Assembly: GCF_037126465.1 (NCBI RefSeq)
Contig: NC_088207.1
Location: forward strand, 38,748,143 to 38,812,142
Direction of reading: 5' to 3'
DNA length: 64,000 nucleotides
From: Ornithodoros turicata
Taxonomy: Eukaryota > Arthropoda > Arachnida > Ixodida > Argasidae
Numbering within the stretch: position 1 is the stretch's first letter; each line of letters begins with the position of its first letter. The translations under genes and the position numbers were made by a program. Shown piece after piece: positions 32,001 through 42,749 of the stretch. The notes beneath the pieces are model-generated. The model was not told the DNA's origin and made no database searches. It saw only the letters and a program-made list of their open reading frames with translations.

Positions 32001-34801
32001 GACGAAACGACACACTACGACAAACGAATGACACCCTAGGACACGCAATTTTGAATCCATTGAGTGTCTTCAATTGCGGCTTCACCAAGGGCGAACGTCG
32101 GTGAAGACACCAATGTTTATTTACGGGTACCCGCGCGGTCTGCGGAGGCGCGCGGTTTTATCCGCAGTTTATCCGCAGGAGTTTCAAGACGTTCCATTTC
32201 CATGTGGAAACCAGGACGTCGAGTGGATATCCGCGCGGATCCGCGGATATAACGTCACCTGCGCACACCTCTAGTAATAGGAGCTTATTACGATCCGCAG
32301 GACGGATACTGAAACTCGTACATCTCTGACATCACGGCGGCATCCTTGGCCGAGGTCACGTGATTTCGAGAACGAGTGGCCGAGGCTCTCGCTCCTCTGA
32401 CGTCAGAGCTTGACGTGGACGTTCGGTTTTCGGCCTCACCAACTGCGACACGTATAAACAATTTTTTTTCCTTAACATTTTCGTGTATAGTTATTATGTA
32501 ATGAACGTTATCTATAAAAATGTCGCAGCCCCTTTAATGGTTCCAGGTCATCGTCGTACCTCGGTTATTGGCGCCGATTAGCCCAAAAATCTAACAAACG
32601 CAACGTATTGTAGCTGTTCGCGTTCGAATTCGTGCGCTGTAGAAGCGCAGTAAGAATAAGTGGCTGTTGGAAGGACACTTGAGGAACACGGTTCTCCTAA
32701 ATAACCACCATCACGAACGACATCGTTGTGTCCCCTGATTTGTTGAAAACGGGAGGCGCACGCGTTTTTGTTATGACACTTATACAGGGTGTCCCAGAAA
32801 ACGTGTCATTGAATTTTAACAAAAAAAAAAAAAAAACTACACCACCTAGAGTCATGCGGTCAATGGCATTTGTTCTTACTGGGTTTTTGCCACCTCCTCA
32901 TGTGAATGTCGTGTAACGTAAGTTTAATTATGTAAATTTTTGCGAGCTTAAGTCGGAAATTTGCCTAGTAAAGGTCACTTTTTTTACCCCACTAATGTGA
33001 AGAGCGTGTCTAATTTAGTCAAATTAATGATTATTGACAGGGATATTCAGTAGCTATCCCATCGGAAAAAATAGCCGAACATCATGCTCTACGGAGATCG
33101 CACAGAATAGCGCACGATGAATTTTTCAGCGCAATCTTTGTCAGTCCGACGAAAGGAGGTTGGAAACCAAGCCCTCCCCGACATCGCAGAAAGAGAAAAA
33201 ACAGGCACGGCTTATCATGTCCGACTTTCGCTGGGATAATGCTTTCCCTCTCCCAATTTTAGGAACTGTTACTTTTTCTACTATCACTCTGTGGGCTGGC
33301 TTCGGAACCTCATTTCGTCGCACTGAGAGTGATTGCGCTCAAAAAGTCATCGCGCGCTATGGTCCGGTGCTCCGAAAAGCATGATATTCGGCTATTTTTT
33401 TTCCGATGGGATAGCTCGTAAATATCACTGTGAATTACCATGAATTTGGCACGCTTATCATATTGGTGGGGTAAAAAAGTGACCTTTACTTGGCAAATTT
33501 CCGAGTTGAGTGCGCAAATATTTACATAATTTAACTTAGAGTACATGACAATTCACATTAGGAGGTGGCAAAAACCTAATAAAAACAAATGCTCTTGACC
33601 GCATGATTTTAGGTGGCGTAGTTTTTTATTATAATTCAATGACATGTTTTCTGGGACACCCTGTATATGCAGTTAGGTTAATTGTCCCGAAAATGCGTGT
33701 GCTATGCGCTTTCCACAAATCAGGAATGATGATGTATCATACTGTGCCATAGTCAGCCCTCAGCGTGAAGCTATGTTTTAAGAGTGTACGTCTAGCTTAG
33801 TAATTTCTCACGGGCATGGGCAGGGTTTAAGTTAGACAATCTCAACATTATAACTATCATGCCTCATTTGCTGGTCGCGTGCTGACCGGAAGGCCATGCA
33901 GCCTTCTACGCCATGGGATTGTCGGACATCTACCGGGTGTCACAGTTAAGTCCCCGGGCTAAATATTTCGCGAACGGGGGCACAAATCGACGAACTTTCT
34001 CTATTACAAGTCTCGGTCCGATACCATCTACAGGCTGCGCACCGTGTGAATGAGTGGGAGGCGCTCATTATTTAAATAAAAATTCAAATGAGTTTCGTAA
34101 AAAACACAATTTCTAAAGCAGAGCGCTGTCGGCATTAAAATGGGTACTACCCCTTTTGGGACCTTCAGTGGACACCTTTTAGAGTAAACTCTGCCACGGT
34201 AAACGAGTCATTTATTGGAGTAATTAGTTAGTTTCGGTTTACATATTTTGTCGTGGATGGTCGCGGTGAAGCGCAAAAGGACGTAATTCATTGGTGGATA
34301 TGGGAGTGGAAGAGCGTCCTACCCGCTTCACTGCAACCAGTCGCGACAAAAATATGTAAACCGAAACCAATTTACTACTGCAACAAATGACCGGCTTCGG
34401 TGGCAGATTTTCCTCTAAAAGGTGTCCAGTGAAGGTCCCAAAAGGGGTAGTACCCATTTTAATGCCGACAGCGCCCTGCTTTAGAAGTTGTTTTTTTACG
34501 AAACTCATTTGAATTTTTTATTATTTTTATTTAAATAATGCGAGCCTCTCACTTATTCACACGGTGCGCTGCTTGCAGGTGGTATCGCAGAGATACTTGT
34601 AGAAAAGCTCATAGATTGGTGCACCCGTTCGCGAATTATTTAGCCCGGAGATTTAACTGAGATGTATACCAACCCTGTATACCAACCTCTACATTGTCTT
34701 CTAGACCTCTAAAGGTATGCTGTCATATGTTTGTGCAGGTATTTGCAATCATCACCGGTGCTGCGCTTGTAATCTTTGCAATTTTTGGCTCCAGGCTGTG
34801 A
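29003..34801 (+). CDS. Small four-pass membrane protein, five exons
   Basis: Assembled from splice sites, all introns in phase 0: exon 1 ends with the start codon itself (ATG|GTAAGA, 29003-29005), then 29155-29214, 30084-30245, 31498-31596 and 34739-34801. The product has 128 residues. Hydrophobic segments lie at about 16-36 (MTIFLTASSIVTFLLLSLLG), 40-60 (VFQFLLYVSFCYSLTGLYLF), 76-95 (FGCYYIVGAILYLIGGFLLF) and 105-125 (VAGVFAIITGAALVIFAIFG). The N-terminus (MPIVQCIFCLTRRGQ) is short and probably cytoplasmic. The layout resembles MARVEL-type and other small tetraspan proteins, but I cannot name the family. The start codon context CCGACCATGG is favourable. Intron 4 (3142 bp) has been enlarged by nested transposons. 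A poly(A) signal follows at 34927. Confidence 0.8.
29585..30010. mobile_element. Foldback element in intron 2 of the four-pass protein gene
   Basis: AGAAAGCCTGCGCA (about 29602-29615) and TGCGCAGGCTTTCT (about 29977-29990), with neighbouring bases, are inverted repeats of roughly 35 bp with mismatches. Inside is a 31-bp tandem duplication (29646-29676 and 29677-29707), each unit starting AGCCAATC, that is, two CCAAT motifs. It could be a transposon or contain a promoter-like segment. Confidence 0.5.
31250..31365 (+). mobile_element. MITE A fragment (left half)
   Basis: Degenerate match to the left arm of MITE A (CTTCACCACATAGCACGCTC, then AACGGGAGGCGTA). In intron 4 of the four-pass protein gene. 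Confidence 0.7.
32686..33789 (+). mobile_element. MITE A copy split by an inserted element B
   Basis: The left half (about 32686-32780) reads up to ATGACACT. The right half (about 33668-33787) resumes with TGCAGTTAGGTTAATTGT, later CGCTTTCCACAAATCAGG, and ends TTTTAAGAGTG. This matches the centre and right arm of the MITE A variant seen at 58646-58806. Element B (32783-33665) therefore landed in its loop. Confidence 0.75.
32783..33665. mobile_element. Element B, copy 1 (TACAGGGTGTCCCAG termini)
   Basis: 883 bp with inverted ends TACAGGGTGTCCCAGAAAAC and its reverse complement, flanked by TA. The arms stay complementary over several hundred bp (for example ATGGGATAGCT occurs inverted). Copies with damage lie at 45605-46348 and, more distantly, at 51226-51524. 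No coding capacity. Confidence 0.85.
33931..34666. mobile_element. Element C, copy 1 (long palindrome)
   Basis: The left end TACCGGGTGTCACAGTTAAG and a complementary right end (GATTTAACTGAGATGTA) bound 736 bp. The two arms, about 330 nt each, are inverted copies (shared markers: CATTTTAATGCCGACAGCGC, GGTTTCGGTTTACATATT). In intron 4 of the four-pass protein gene, about 70 bp before its last exon. Confidence 0.85.
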
Positions 34802-34926
34802 GCCCGTTCACAAGGTCGACACTTCGGATGAGCAGCTGTGTGGCTCCCCGAAGCGTTTATTTCTCAAACTTTCTGCAACACTGTGTACAGTACTACGAAT
34901 TTATAGCGGGTTCTATAATTTAACGC

Positions 34927-34932
34927 AATAAA
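34927..34932 (+). terminator. Poly(A) signal of the four-pass membrane protein gene
   Basis: AATAAA, about 125 bp after the stop codon at 34799-34801. Confidence 0.7.
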
Positions 34933-35013
34933 TAATTTCCAAAAGCGTTGGCGTTGTGTGACGTTTAACATGGTTCGGAACCCTCCCTCATTCGTCAAGT
35001 TGTCCATCACAAT

Positions 35014-35130
35014 CTAAAAGCAGAACTTCGTGGCATAGCACGCCAACGATTGCCAGTTATCAAGTTCATACAGTTATCATCACTTCTGATTCAAAGACAG
35101 GCGGCGTACGCCTTTTTCTGTAAATTAGCA
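35014..35130 (+). mobile_element. MITE A fragment (left half, divergent)
   Basis: Matches the left arm of the variant at 44829-45108 (AGAACTTCGTGGCATAGCAC, then GGCGTACGCCTTTTTCTGT). Confidence 0.65.
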
Positions 35131-35539
35131 TATGTACCGTAAAAGTCGTTGATTTCGTATGGAACATATTTCGCGTTTTGGTGGAGGCCATAGTTGACGT
35201 GGGAACTTAAATTCGCGAAAAACGCAGGCTCATGTTTCTGGGTGACCTCAGTGTATCTACCTCGCGTTTTTGGAGCTGGCGAAAAATCGTTCCACGCGAA
35301 AACAAACAAACAAGTTCAAGGAAGTTCTCAGTGCCTTCCTTCTCCGCGTATTCACACCTGCGACATTCCAAGAATACTCCAGCGGAAGATGCGAAAAACG
35401 TCATAGCTTTCTGCTGCCACATGATCAACGTCACGCCCTTTCGTGCTCTTCTAACCATGGGGATATCCCGCGGCTCAGCCACAAGATATTTCGTAGCAGA
35501 CGACAGGACCAAGAGGTGTCGTCTGCACCGAGCGCAGTA

Positions 35540-35777
35540 CACTCTTAAAAATGAACTTCACCACATAGCACGCTCCTAGCCAACCATCATCCCGAATGAC
35601 AACGTTCTCGCCCCTGATTTGTTGAAAACGGGAGGAGGAGCCTATTTTGTGCTCATTATGCACGGCACAAAATAGGCTCCTCCTCCCGTTTTCAACTAAT
35701 CAGGGGCGAGAACGTTGTCATTCGGGATGATGGTTGGCTAGGGGCGTGCTATGCGGTGAAGTTCATTTTTAAGAGTG
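35540..35777. mobile_element. MITE A, full copy (ACAACGTTCTCG variant)
   Basis: CACTCTTAAAAATGAACTTC and its inverse bound 238 bp that fold almost completely. TA on each side. The variant carries GGAGGAGGAGCCTATTTTGT near the loop, as do 48601-48836 and 58367-58601. Confidence 0.92.
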
Positions 35778-35958
35778 TACACCACACCTTTATATTCCGG
35801 CGCCGTGCGAATGCTCGACATTACACGCGTCGGAACTTCCGTCCCGTGAGCAGTTATTTGTTTTTCTTCCACTAGAATATTCCGTGAGGATGTCGCTCGT
35901 GTGAATACACGGACTTTTTTCTTCTCAGCTCACGCGCTGCTTATATCAGCGCCACCTA

Positions 35959-36174
35959 CACTTAGAACGATGAAAGCCAACCATTGCACATAATGATACC
36001 TTTATCAATCCCGATTTGTGGAAAGCGCGGGGCGTACGGCTTTTCTTGGAACCGTATAAGTGTTCCAAAAAAGGCATATACCTCCTGTTTCTAACCAATC
36101 AGTGGGCAGAACGATGTCATTCAGAACGGTGATTGGCTAAGAGCGTGCTAGGTGGTGAAGTTCTGTTTTTAGAT
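35959..36174. mobile_element. MITE A, degenerate copy
   Basis: Weakened left end (CACTTAGAACGATGAAAGCC) and clear right arm (ATTGGCTAAGAGCGTGCTAG). Confidence 0.75.
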
Positions 36175-36175
36175 A

Positions 36176-36227
36176 CCAGCTCCCGTGGCTCAGTGGCTAG
36201 CGTGCTGGCCATGTCACGGCTATGCTC
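36176..36227 (+). mobile_element. tRNA-like SINE head fragment
   Basis: CCCGTGGCTCAGTGGCTAGC resembles the A-box half of a tRNA-derived SINE. It is cut off by MITE A sequence at 36228. Confidence 0.5.
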
Positions 36228-36319
36228 CCATTTTCGACAAATCAATACACAGAATGATATCATTCGGAATGATGGTTGGCAATGAGCGTGCTATGTGGTG
36301 AAGTTCTGTTTTAACTGTG
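36228..36319 (-). mobile_element. MITE A fragment (right half)
   Basis: Right arm only, from CGACAAATCAATACACAG to AGTTCTGTTTTAACTGTG. Confidence 0.8.
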
Positions 36320-36350
36320 TGAAGTAACGGCCGTTCCGCTAACGACCTTA

Positions 36351-36603
36351 CACTCTTAAAAATTAACCTTACCGCATAGCACGCTCCTAGCCATCTACCA
36401 TCTCGAATGATATCGTTATCTGCTCTGATTTGTCGAAAACGGGAGGCGTACGCCTTTTTTGTGACACTTATGCTGTTCACAGTTGTCACAAAAAAAAAAG
36501 GCGTAGGCGTCCCGTTTTCAACAAATCAGGGCAGATAACGATATCATTGGAGATGGTGGTTGGCTAGGAGCGTGCTGTGCGGTGAAGTTAATTTCTAAGA
36601 GTG
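36351..36603. mobile_element. MITE A, full copy
   Basis: 253 bp, TA on each side, arms complementary to near the centre with GGCGTACGCC on the left arm and a one-base variant on the right. Confidence 0.92.
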
Positions 36604-36622
36604 TAGGTTTGCCGTTTGACTA

Positions 36623-36923
36623 CACTCTTAGAAATGAACTTCACCGCATAGCACGCTCTTTGCCAACCATCATGCACTCTTAAAAATGAACTTCACCTCA
36701 TAGCACGCTCTTAGCCAACCATAATCTAGAATGATATCGTTATCTGTCCTGATTTGTTGAAAACCGGAGGCGTACGCCTTTTTTGTAACAATTATGAACA
36801 GCATAAGTGTCACAAAAAAGGCGTACGCCTCCCGTTTCTAACAAATCAGGGCAGATAACGATATCATTCCAGATTATGGTTGGCTAAGAGCGTGCTATGA
36901 GGTGAAGTTTATTTTTAAGAGTG
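36623..36923. mobile_element. MITE A fragment followed by a full copy
   Basis: 36623-36672 is a left end only. A second, complete copy starts abruptly at 36674 (CACTCTTAAAAATGAACTTC) and ends at 36923. This suggests either insertion into, or recombination with, the first. Confidence 0.85.
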
Positions 36924-36925
36924 TG

Positions 36926-37122
36926 TCGAATGATATCGTTATCTGCCCTGATTTGTTGAAAACGGGAGGCGTACGCCTTTTTTGTTACAATTATGAACAG
37001 CGTAAGTGTCACAAAAAAGGCGTACGCCTCCCGTGTTCAACAAATCAGGGCTGATAACGATATCATTCGAGATGATGGTTGGCTAAGAACGTGTTATGCG
37101 GTGAAGTTCATTTTTAAGAGTG
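36926..37122. mobile_element. MITE A copy lacking the left tip
   Basis: Starts inside the left arm (TCGAATGATATCGTTATCTG) directly after the previous copy, and has a complete right end. TA follows. Confidence 0.88.
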
Positions 37123-37126
37123 TAGG

Positions 37127-37746
37127 GTATAAATCGTCGCGTCACACCCCACGCTTTACAAGTTAGGTTTGTGATGCGGGCTGTCAAGTGAGGCAAGAGG
37201 GTCGTGTGAAGCAGAGGTTCATTGAATGCTGGAATGTTCCAGCTATTTCATTGAAAGATGCATTCACTCGCTGTTTAGTTGAAAGATTGAATGATGTCTT
37301 TTTGCAGGTGCATAGAATTAGCATCGTTTACTCACACCAAGCAGAACCATCACGGGCACACTAAGTGTGTGTGTGTGGGGGGGGGGGGGGAGATAATTTC
37401 AGTCCTTTTGAGGGCTATATGTATTGCCAGAACCATTAGACTAAATGGACTGAAGTATGGTCTGCTCTAGAATGGACGTAGTTACTAGCAGGTAGTTACG
37501 TAGTATAGTAATATGCTGTCCACTCGTTGAGATGCGTACAAAATAATTAGACGAACCAGAAAAAGTACAGCTACATACTTTTTCTATCCCCACTTTAACT
37601 CACCGGACAAGCGCGTGTTCAACCGGAGTGTATATTAAGAGGAATTCATTCAAAGATTTGCAAGTACTTCACAAGCTTCTGTCACTTGAACGCAAAATAC
37701 ACTTACTAATCAAAGTAATAATTTGAAACATCGGAATATCAAGATA
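37127..37746. other. Short unique stretch with (GT)n(G)n
   Basis: No gene is supported. A (GT)n run passing into (G)n occurs at about 37362-37390. Confidence 0.5.
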
Positions 37747-38790
37747 TACAGGGTGTCTCAGTTAAATCCCGGGCTAAATAATTCGCGAACGGTTGCACCA
37801 ATCGAAGAACTTTCTCTATTACAAGTATCGGTCCGATACCATCTACAGGCTGCGCACCGTGTGAATGTGTGGGAGGCGCTCATCATTTAAATAAGAATTC
37901 AAATGAGTTTCGTGAAAAACATAACTTCTAAAGCAGGGCGCCGTCGGCATTAAAATTGGTACTACCCCTTTTGGGACCTTCAGTGGACACCTTTTAGAGC
38001 AAACTCTGCCACCGAAGCGGGTCTTTTTTTTTTTTTAAGCGAGGCGACAGGAGGTGAAAAACAACACAGACACCGGTCGTTTGTTGCAGTAATTAATTGG
38101 TTTCGGTTTACATATTTTTGTCGCGGCTGGTGGCGGTGAAGCGCAAAAGGACGCTCTTTCACTCCCTTATATCCACCAATGAATTACGTATTCTTGAGCT
38201 TACTTCGCAACGGGGGTCATGAAGAAAAAGTAACAGCGTCAGACAGGCTACGCCAGTCCTCACCCGGCTTATCTGACTGATATGCGCCCTTTCTCTGTTA
38301 TGATCGCACGGACGAAACACAGTTAATCATATAGTGCCTTGGTATCACATGCTTTCCATTTTTCTTCAGCACTCCCCATAGCGAAGTAAGCTCAAGAACA
38401 CGCAATTCATTGGTGGACAAGGGAGTGGAAGGACGTCCTTTTGCACTTCACCGCGACCAGCCGCTACAAAAATTTGTAAACCGAAACTAGTTAGTTACTG
38501 GAACAAATGAACCCGCTTCGGCGGCAGATTTTTCTTTAAAAAGGTGTCCACCGAAGGTCCCAAAAGGGGTAGTACCCATTTTAATGCCGACGGCGCCCTG
38601 CTATAGAAGTCATGCTTTTTCGCAAAACTCATTTGAATTTTGATTTAAATAATGAGCCCCTCGCACTCATTCACACGGTGCGCGGCTTGTAGGTGCCTAG
38701 GTGGTGGTATCGGACAGATACTTGTAAAAAAGAAAGTTATTCGATGGGTGCACCCGTTCGCGAATTATTTAGCCCGGGGATTTAACTGTA
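37747..38790. mobile_element. Element C, copy 2 (longest palindrome)
   Basis: TACAGGGTGTCTCAGTTAAA and a complementary right end bound 1044 bp. It shares the arms of copy 1 and extends inward to CTTGAGCTTACTTCGC, paired with GCGAAGTAAGCTCAAG, giving arms of over 400 nt around a loop of about 110-150 nt. No coding region. Confidence 0.85.
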
Positions 38791-38799
38791 CAGCGTCGC

Positions 38800-40100
38800 G
38801 AATATTTGGCCACATGTGGCTGATGCCCTCGCAACAGTACACGTGCTGTTTTGAGTGCCGAAACAGCAGTAAATTCTGTGAGAATCGCTGTACGTTGGTA
38901 GATCATTGTCAGTGTACAGATGGACATCGAACAAGGGCTTTCAAGAGCGTGCGTTTCACACGCAAACGATTTCATGAAGCGCCTCAAAGTGCAGCGGAGG
39001 TTCCGTCGGCGTTGAGTGGAAGCCAGTTTATTCTCATTATTCATCATTTCTTGTGGGTGATGGTGTGGGCGTCGATTGTTTTCGCGTCTGATGTACTATA
39101 GCAGGATCAACTTGAAGCAGCTCTTTTGGAAAGCATAAAAGAGCGAGAGAGAGAGAGAGTAAAAAAAAAAAAAAGAAAAATCGCAAAAAGGCGTGATATA
39201 TAACGAGCGGAATATAGAAAGGACGCCCATAATAAAGGACGTTGAAGCTTCCTTTTCAACACACACAGCAACAATACATAAAAGACGCCCACGGCAAAAC
39301 AGCGTCTTTTTTTCAGTTTCGCCTGCGTAAGTGAAATTGATTGCAACGTAAAATAGACGGTGAAATGTGGAAAGGGGAGCACTTCCCAACAGCGTTTTAT
39401 TGTTTCCTGTGGAGTCGTCGCTTCTGCGATTCGGGAAAGAAAGGATGTCATGTTTGACGTCCTACCCCCCCCCCCCTCCCCCAGAAAAAAGCAGAAAGCA
39501 ATTTAAATAACTGAAATAATGGTTTGTAGATCTGGCAAACGATCACCTTTTGCCTCGCCGTGTCCGACTTCATAAAACTTCAGGCGTGCCAACCAACAAC
39601 GGGACCGTTTTTGTTGGATGGTTGGGACTGCAATGGTCTGCATGATGAACGCATGGCAGCCCTTGTCAGATAAAATGGTCAGGAAACAGTCTCTTGCGGA
39701 GCTGGATGCTCAGTCTCGGGTTTTCGTCATGGATCTTAGCCCTTGTCAGACACCAGGGCCCACAGGCATGCGTTTCAAGGCAGTCACCACATGTTGGGTG
39801 TAAGACTGTTAAGAAAAAGATGGAGAATAAATATTTGCTATAAACCGAACTTTTTTTTAAATTTCTTTTTTACATATTTGAGGACCCCCTTTCGATGGAT
39901 GTAGTCATGGAGTCGAGAGACGAAAGAGGCGCTCGATTAGTGTTCGAGGAAAAAGAAAAGTGTCGGAGCAAGTGAGGCGTAAGTAGGGGATTAGAGTAAT
40001 GTATAATTAAAGGCCTGAAAGCCTCACGATTTTCCCACTGGAAGCTTGTGCCGATTGAGTCTGCTTTCTTCCCGCAGTGGGTCCGGCTACATGGCCCAAT
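38800..40100. other. Region with one weak terminal-exon candidate
   Basis: An acceptor-like CATAAAACTTCAG at about 39574 precedes an open frame that ends at TAA 39801-39803 (tail GMRFKAVTTCWV), with AATAAA at 39826-39831. This would suit a 3'-terminal exon, but no upstream exon was found. A Cys-rich open frame at about 38800-39100 (CCFECRNSSKFCENRC) abuts element C and may be chance. (GA)n at 39143-39160 and (C)n at about 39467. Confidence 0.25.
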
Positions 40101-40104
40101 AATA

Positions 40105-40335
40105 ATAATTGGGAGTAAATTTACACGTAAGGTGAATCAGCCTATTTGTGTGGCGGCATGCTGCACTTGCCGCGGTGGAGGACTGCGGGTAATTTTGACC
40201 GCCTGGGGTTTCTTTTGACGTGCGCCGGCATTCTCCGACACACGGTGCTGTAAGCAATGTTTTACCTCCCTCATATTCCTATACCGTCCTCGGCCGGTCT
40301 ACATGGTCGTCCAGAATTGTGGCGGTGTCGTTGAA
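40105..40335 (+). mobile_element. Dispersed repeat G, copy 1 (SINE-like)
   Basis: Shares with 44349-44650 the blocks TTTACACG, ATTTGTGTGGC, CACACGGTGCTG and TACCGTCCTCGGCCG. The segment GACCGCCTGGGGTTTCTTTT resembles a SINE body that I remember as common in ticks. Name uncertain. Confidence 0.6.
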
Positions 40336-40345
40336 TGACGCTTAA

Positions 40346-41152
40346 AGGTACTGTAAAGCAGTAGACAAGCATGATATGCCGGTGATGTGACTAGAGACTT
40401 TGTTGCTTCTAAATACCATATGCGGAACCATACGACCGACAACGCGTTATAAATATTTTTAATTTGCCATGAAAAATGCGGCGTAGTGGAGCGGTGCGAC
40501 GCCTGGTGTCAAACAACCCCCTGTACAGCGGGCAACACTGAAAATTGGTATTACACACTAATACATCGGAACTTCGTTATTTTAGTAACCATATTATTAG
40601 TTTACCTGTTTACCTATGTATTCTGAAACCCATGTTAACAGTCTAACCTGTTAACCCCGTTCTTGCAAAGTAACCCAGCGCTGGCCGCTGCCCGATGGAG
40701 GCTCTCCCTACTTCTCTGCTGCGCCTGCGCGCTCCTTCTGTTCGCGGCCTCTTTCGAACGAACAAACTCTCTCTGTGAATCTCAGTGAACAAACAAGTCC
40801 CGACGCTGTCTGGCTTCTTGAACGTCTGACACATTTTTTTCAACGGCTCAGCATTTCATTTCAGTTCGCTTATCCGTTTATCCTCAGATGTGGATCGTTG
40901 TGTGGATTACAGGGGCGGATTGTTATGTCGAGCCCAGTGTTATACGCATGCAATGTGGTTGCCGCCGTATGTGTCAGGAGTACGAATTCATCTCGAATAC
41001 CTAGTACAGTGTTGCCCGTAATCTTTAATTGTAATTTTCTAATTAATTGCACCGTCGATTGGAATGAAACTTGCGCAGTTTTTGTCCTGGTGGCTTGAAC
41101 TATCGAATAGCCACACTAAATAACATTTGATCGGTGCTGCTTTACAGTACCT
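40346..41152. mobile_element. TTAA-flanked inverted-repeat element
   Basis: AGGTACTGTAAAGCAG and its inverse bound 807 bp, with TTAA at 40342-40345 and 41153-41156. The TTAA duplication is characteristic of piggyBac-type transposition. No transposase frame was seen, so it would be non-autonomous. Confidence 0.8.
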
Positions 41153-41669
41153 TTAAGTAAATGGGAGAAAATGTAATGTCTAAATGTGAAAGTCTAAGAA
41201 AATGTGTAGTCTAAGAGCAATAAAATCCCGCGGTATGGCACGCATTCGGAAGAAAGATGGATAGTTTTGCTAGCAATAACTGAGCGCATTTGAGTTTTCA
41301 TGTGCGCAAATGATAAAGTGTGACGATGGCGGTTCGCGTCGTCTGCTTGCTGGAGAGGAGACCGTGCCCGGTCAACGTCAGACATTTAAATTACTTCACG
41401 TTCGTATTCTACGTCAAAGTTCAATAGATGCAACGTTTACTCTGAGACACAGTGGTAACGAATTGCGCATGAGTGTTGCACACAACGCTTGTAACTCCAT
41501 TGGTGGGAAATCGCTACACGTAATTACCACAAGGTGGAGGACGGTACAGTACAGTCGCTTCATATGGACAGCGCCATTATGACAGGTAAGTGAACTAAGT
41601 GCGACACAGCTATTCCTCAGGAGCGTTCGGGCCTTTAGCAATACATGCAGGCCTACTTCAAACCACGTG

Positions 41670-42187
41670 CATTCTAAGAAAAAAATGGAGTAATTTTACT
41701 CCTTTTGGGGACTAAATGCATTGCCACAAAAAATATTCCCTTTCGGGTGTAAATGCGCGGGAGTAAATGAATGTCACAGAGTGAGGACCGCATTTCACGC
41801 TCTGTTCTATGAGTCCCAGGTACATAATTCGTGTGCATGCAAGAAAATACTTTGAAACAAACCGTCAACCGTGATGATCAAGTGACATAAAATCTTGCGC
41901 CATACATAGGGCACAATTTGCGGTTAAAGAAGCGCTAACTGTTTCCTACTCTGTGTGGGTGGAAAATTGCTACGTTGGGTGAGTTATACAGCCTTGTGCC
42001 ATCAAATTGACCAAGGGCACATATTTACGTAGACTTGCATTCAGGTGACCATTCGCGAAGTTCAGTGACAATTTGCAGTCCTGGGGGGTAAACGTCGGGT
42101 TAGGGGACTAAAATGAGGAGTAATTGGGCAGTCTCGAGGAGTTGAAGCTGCAATAACTCCCTGCTTTACTCCTTTTTTTTAGAGTGT
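41670..42187 (+). mobile_element. Dispersed element I, copy 2
   Basis: Inverse of 15600-16165. Starts TTCTAAGAAAAAAATGGAGT and ends with CTCCTTTTTTTTTAGAGTG, so the ends are inverted repeats. A short fragment of the same family (CCTAGATTGCAATTACACCC) lies at about 61106-61150. Confidence 0.75.
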
Positions 42188-42451
42188 GGAAATCATTGTC
42201 GGACACCAGCACGCCACTGCGTAGTACTTTGCTCAACACAGCTGGCCGGAGTTCGTCCTTCGCTTGCAGGAGCGCGGGTTCCTTTGAAAGAGGTTACTTT
42301 TTGGTAAGTAGGTACATATTTCTTATATCTTATCGGTAATAAGTGCGAGAAATTTGTGACGTGAACACAGTTTATTCCCCTAGTTTTGTACTTATAGCCA
42401 GCCGTCGAACCTATGCTGCGTTCTCTCATGTGGATTTTGCGAGTGCTTCCT

Positions 42452-42505
42452 TAAAGACTTCCTTAAAGGTTCCTTAAAGGTAAAGGCTTCCTTAAAGGTT
42501 GCCCT
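42452..42505 (+). repeat. Short imperfect tandem repeat CTTCCTTAAAGG
   Basis: Four related units of about 12-15 bp (CTTCCTTAAAGACTTCC, TTAAAGGTTCC, TTAAAGGTAAAGG and so on). Confidence 0.7.
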
Positions 42506-42749
42506 CCAACAGACTGATGTATATTCTTTGTTCTGTAATGAGTGCAAGTATTGCTTCCTCGTAGATTCACAGCAGTGTCCTCGGAGCTCTGCAGAGGTTG
42601 TCCATGCAGAATATTCTTGTTCAATAACTACTGTGTGTGTTATAGTTTATTGTACGTATCATATATGTGATGCATAAAAAAAACAAAATTCTTTCACCAC
42701 TCAATGGTCTAACGGTACGAAGCTGTCACGGAAACCTTGCTCAAGCACT

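Noticed and set aside
31880..32280. Inverted GCGGATAT-type motifs suggesting a further transposon
   Set aside because: Repeated CGCGGATATCCGC-like words are present, but I could not define matching ends or a target duplication.
35232..35579. Overlapping frames on both strands at 35.2-35.6 kb
   Set aside because: They run into MITE A sequence, lack splice signals and domains, and contradict each other.
36351..37122. Regularly spaced palindromic repeats resembling a CRISPR array
   Set aside because: The repeats are 240-bp inverted-repeat transposons with TA flanks in a eukaryotic genome. There are no short direct repeats with unique spacers and no cas genes.
38652..39101. 149-codon frame with a Cys-rich stretch
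   Set aside because: Its first third is the end of element C copy 2. The Cys-rich part alone is too short and lacks signals, so it is kept only as a remark.
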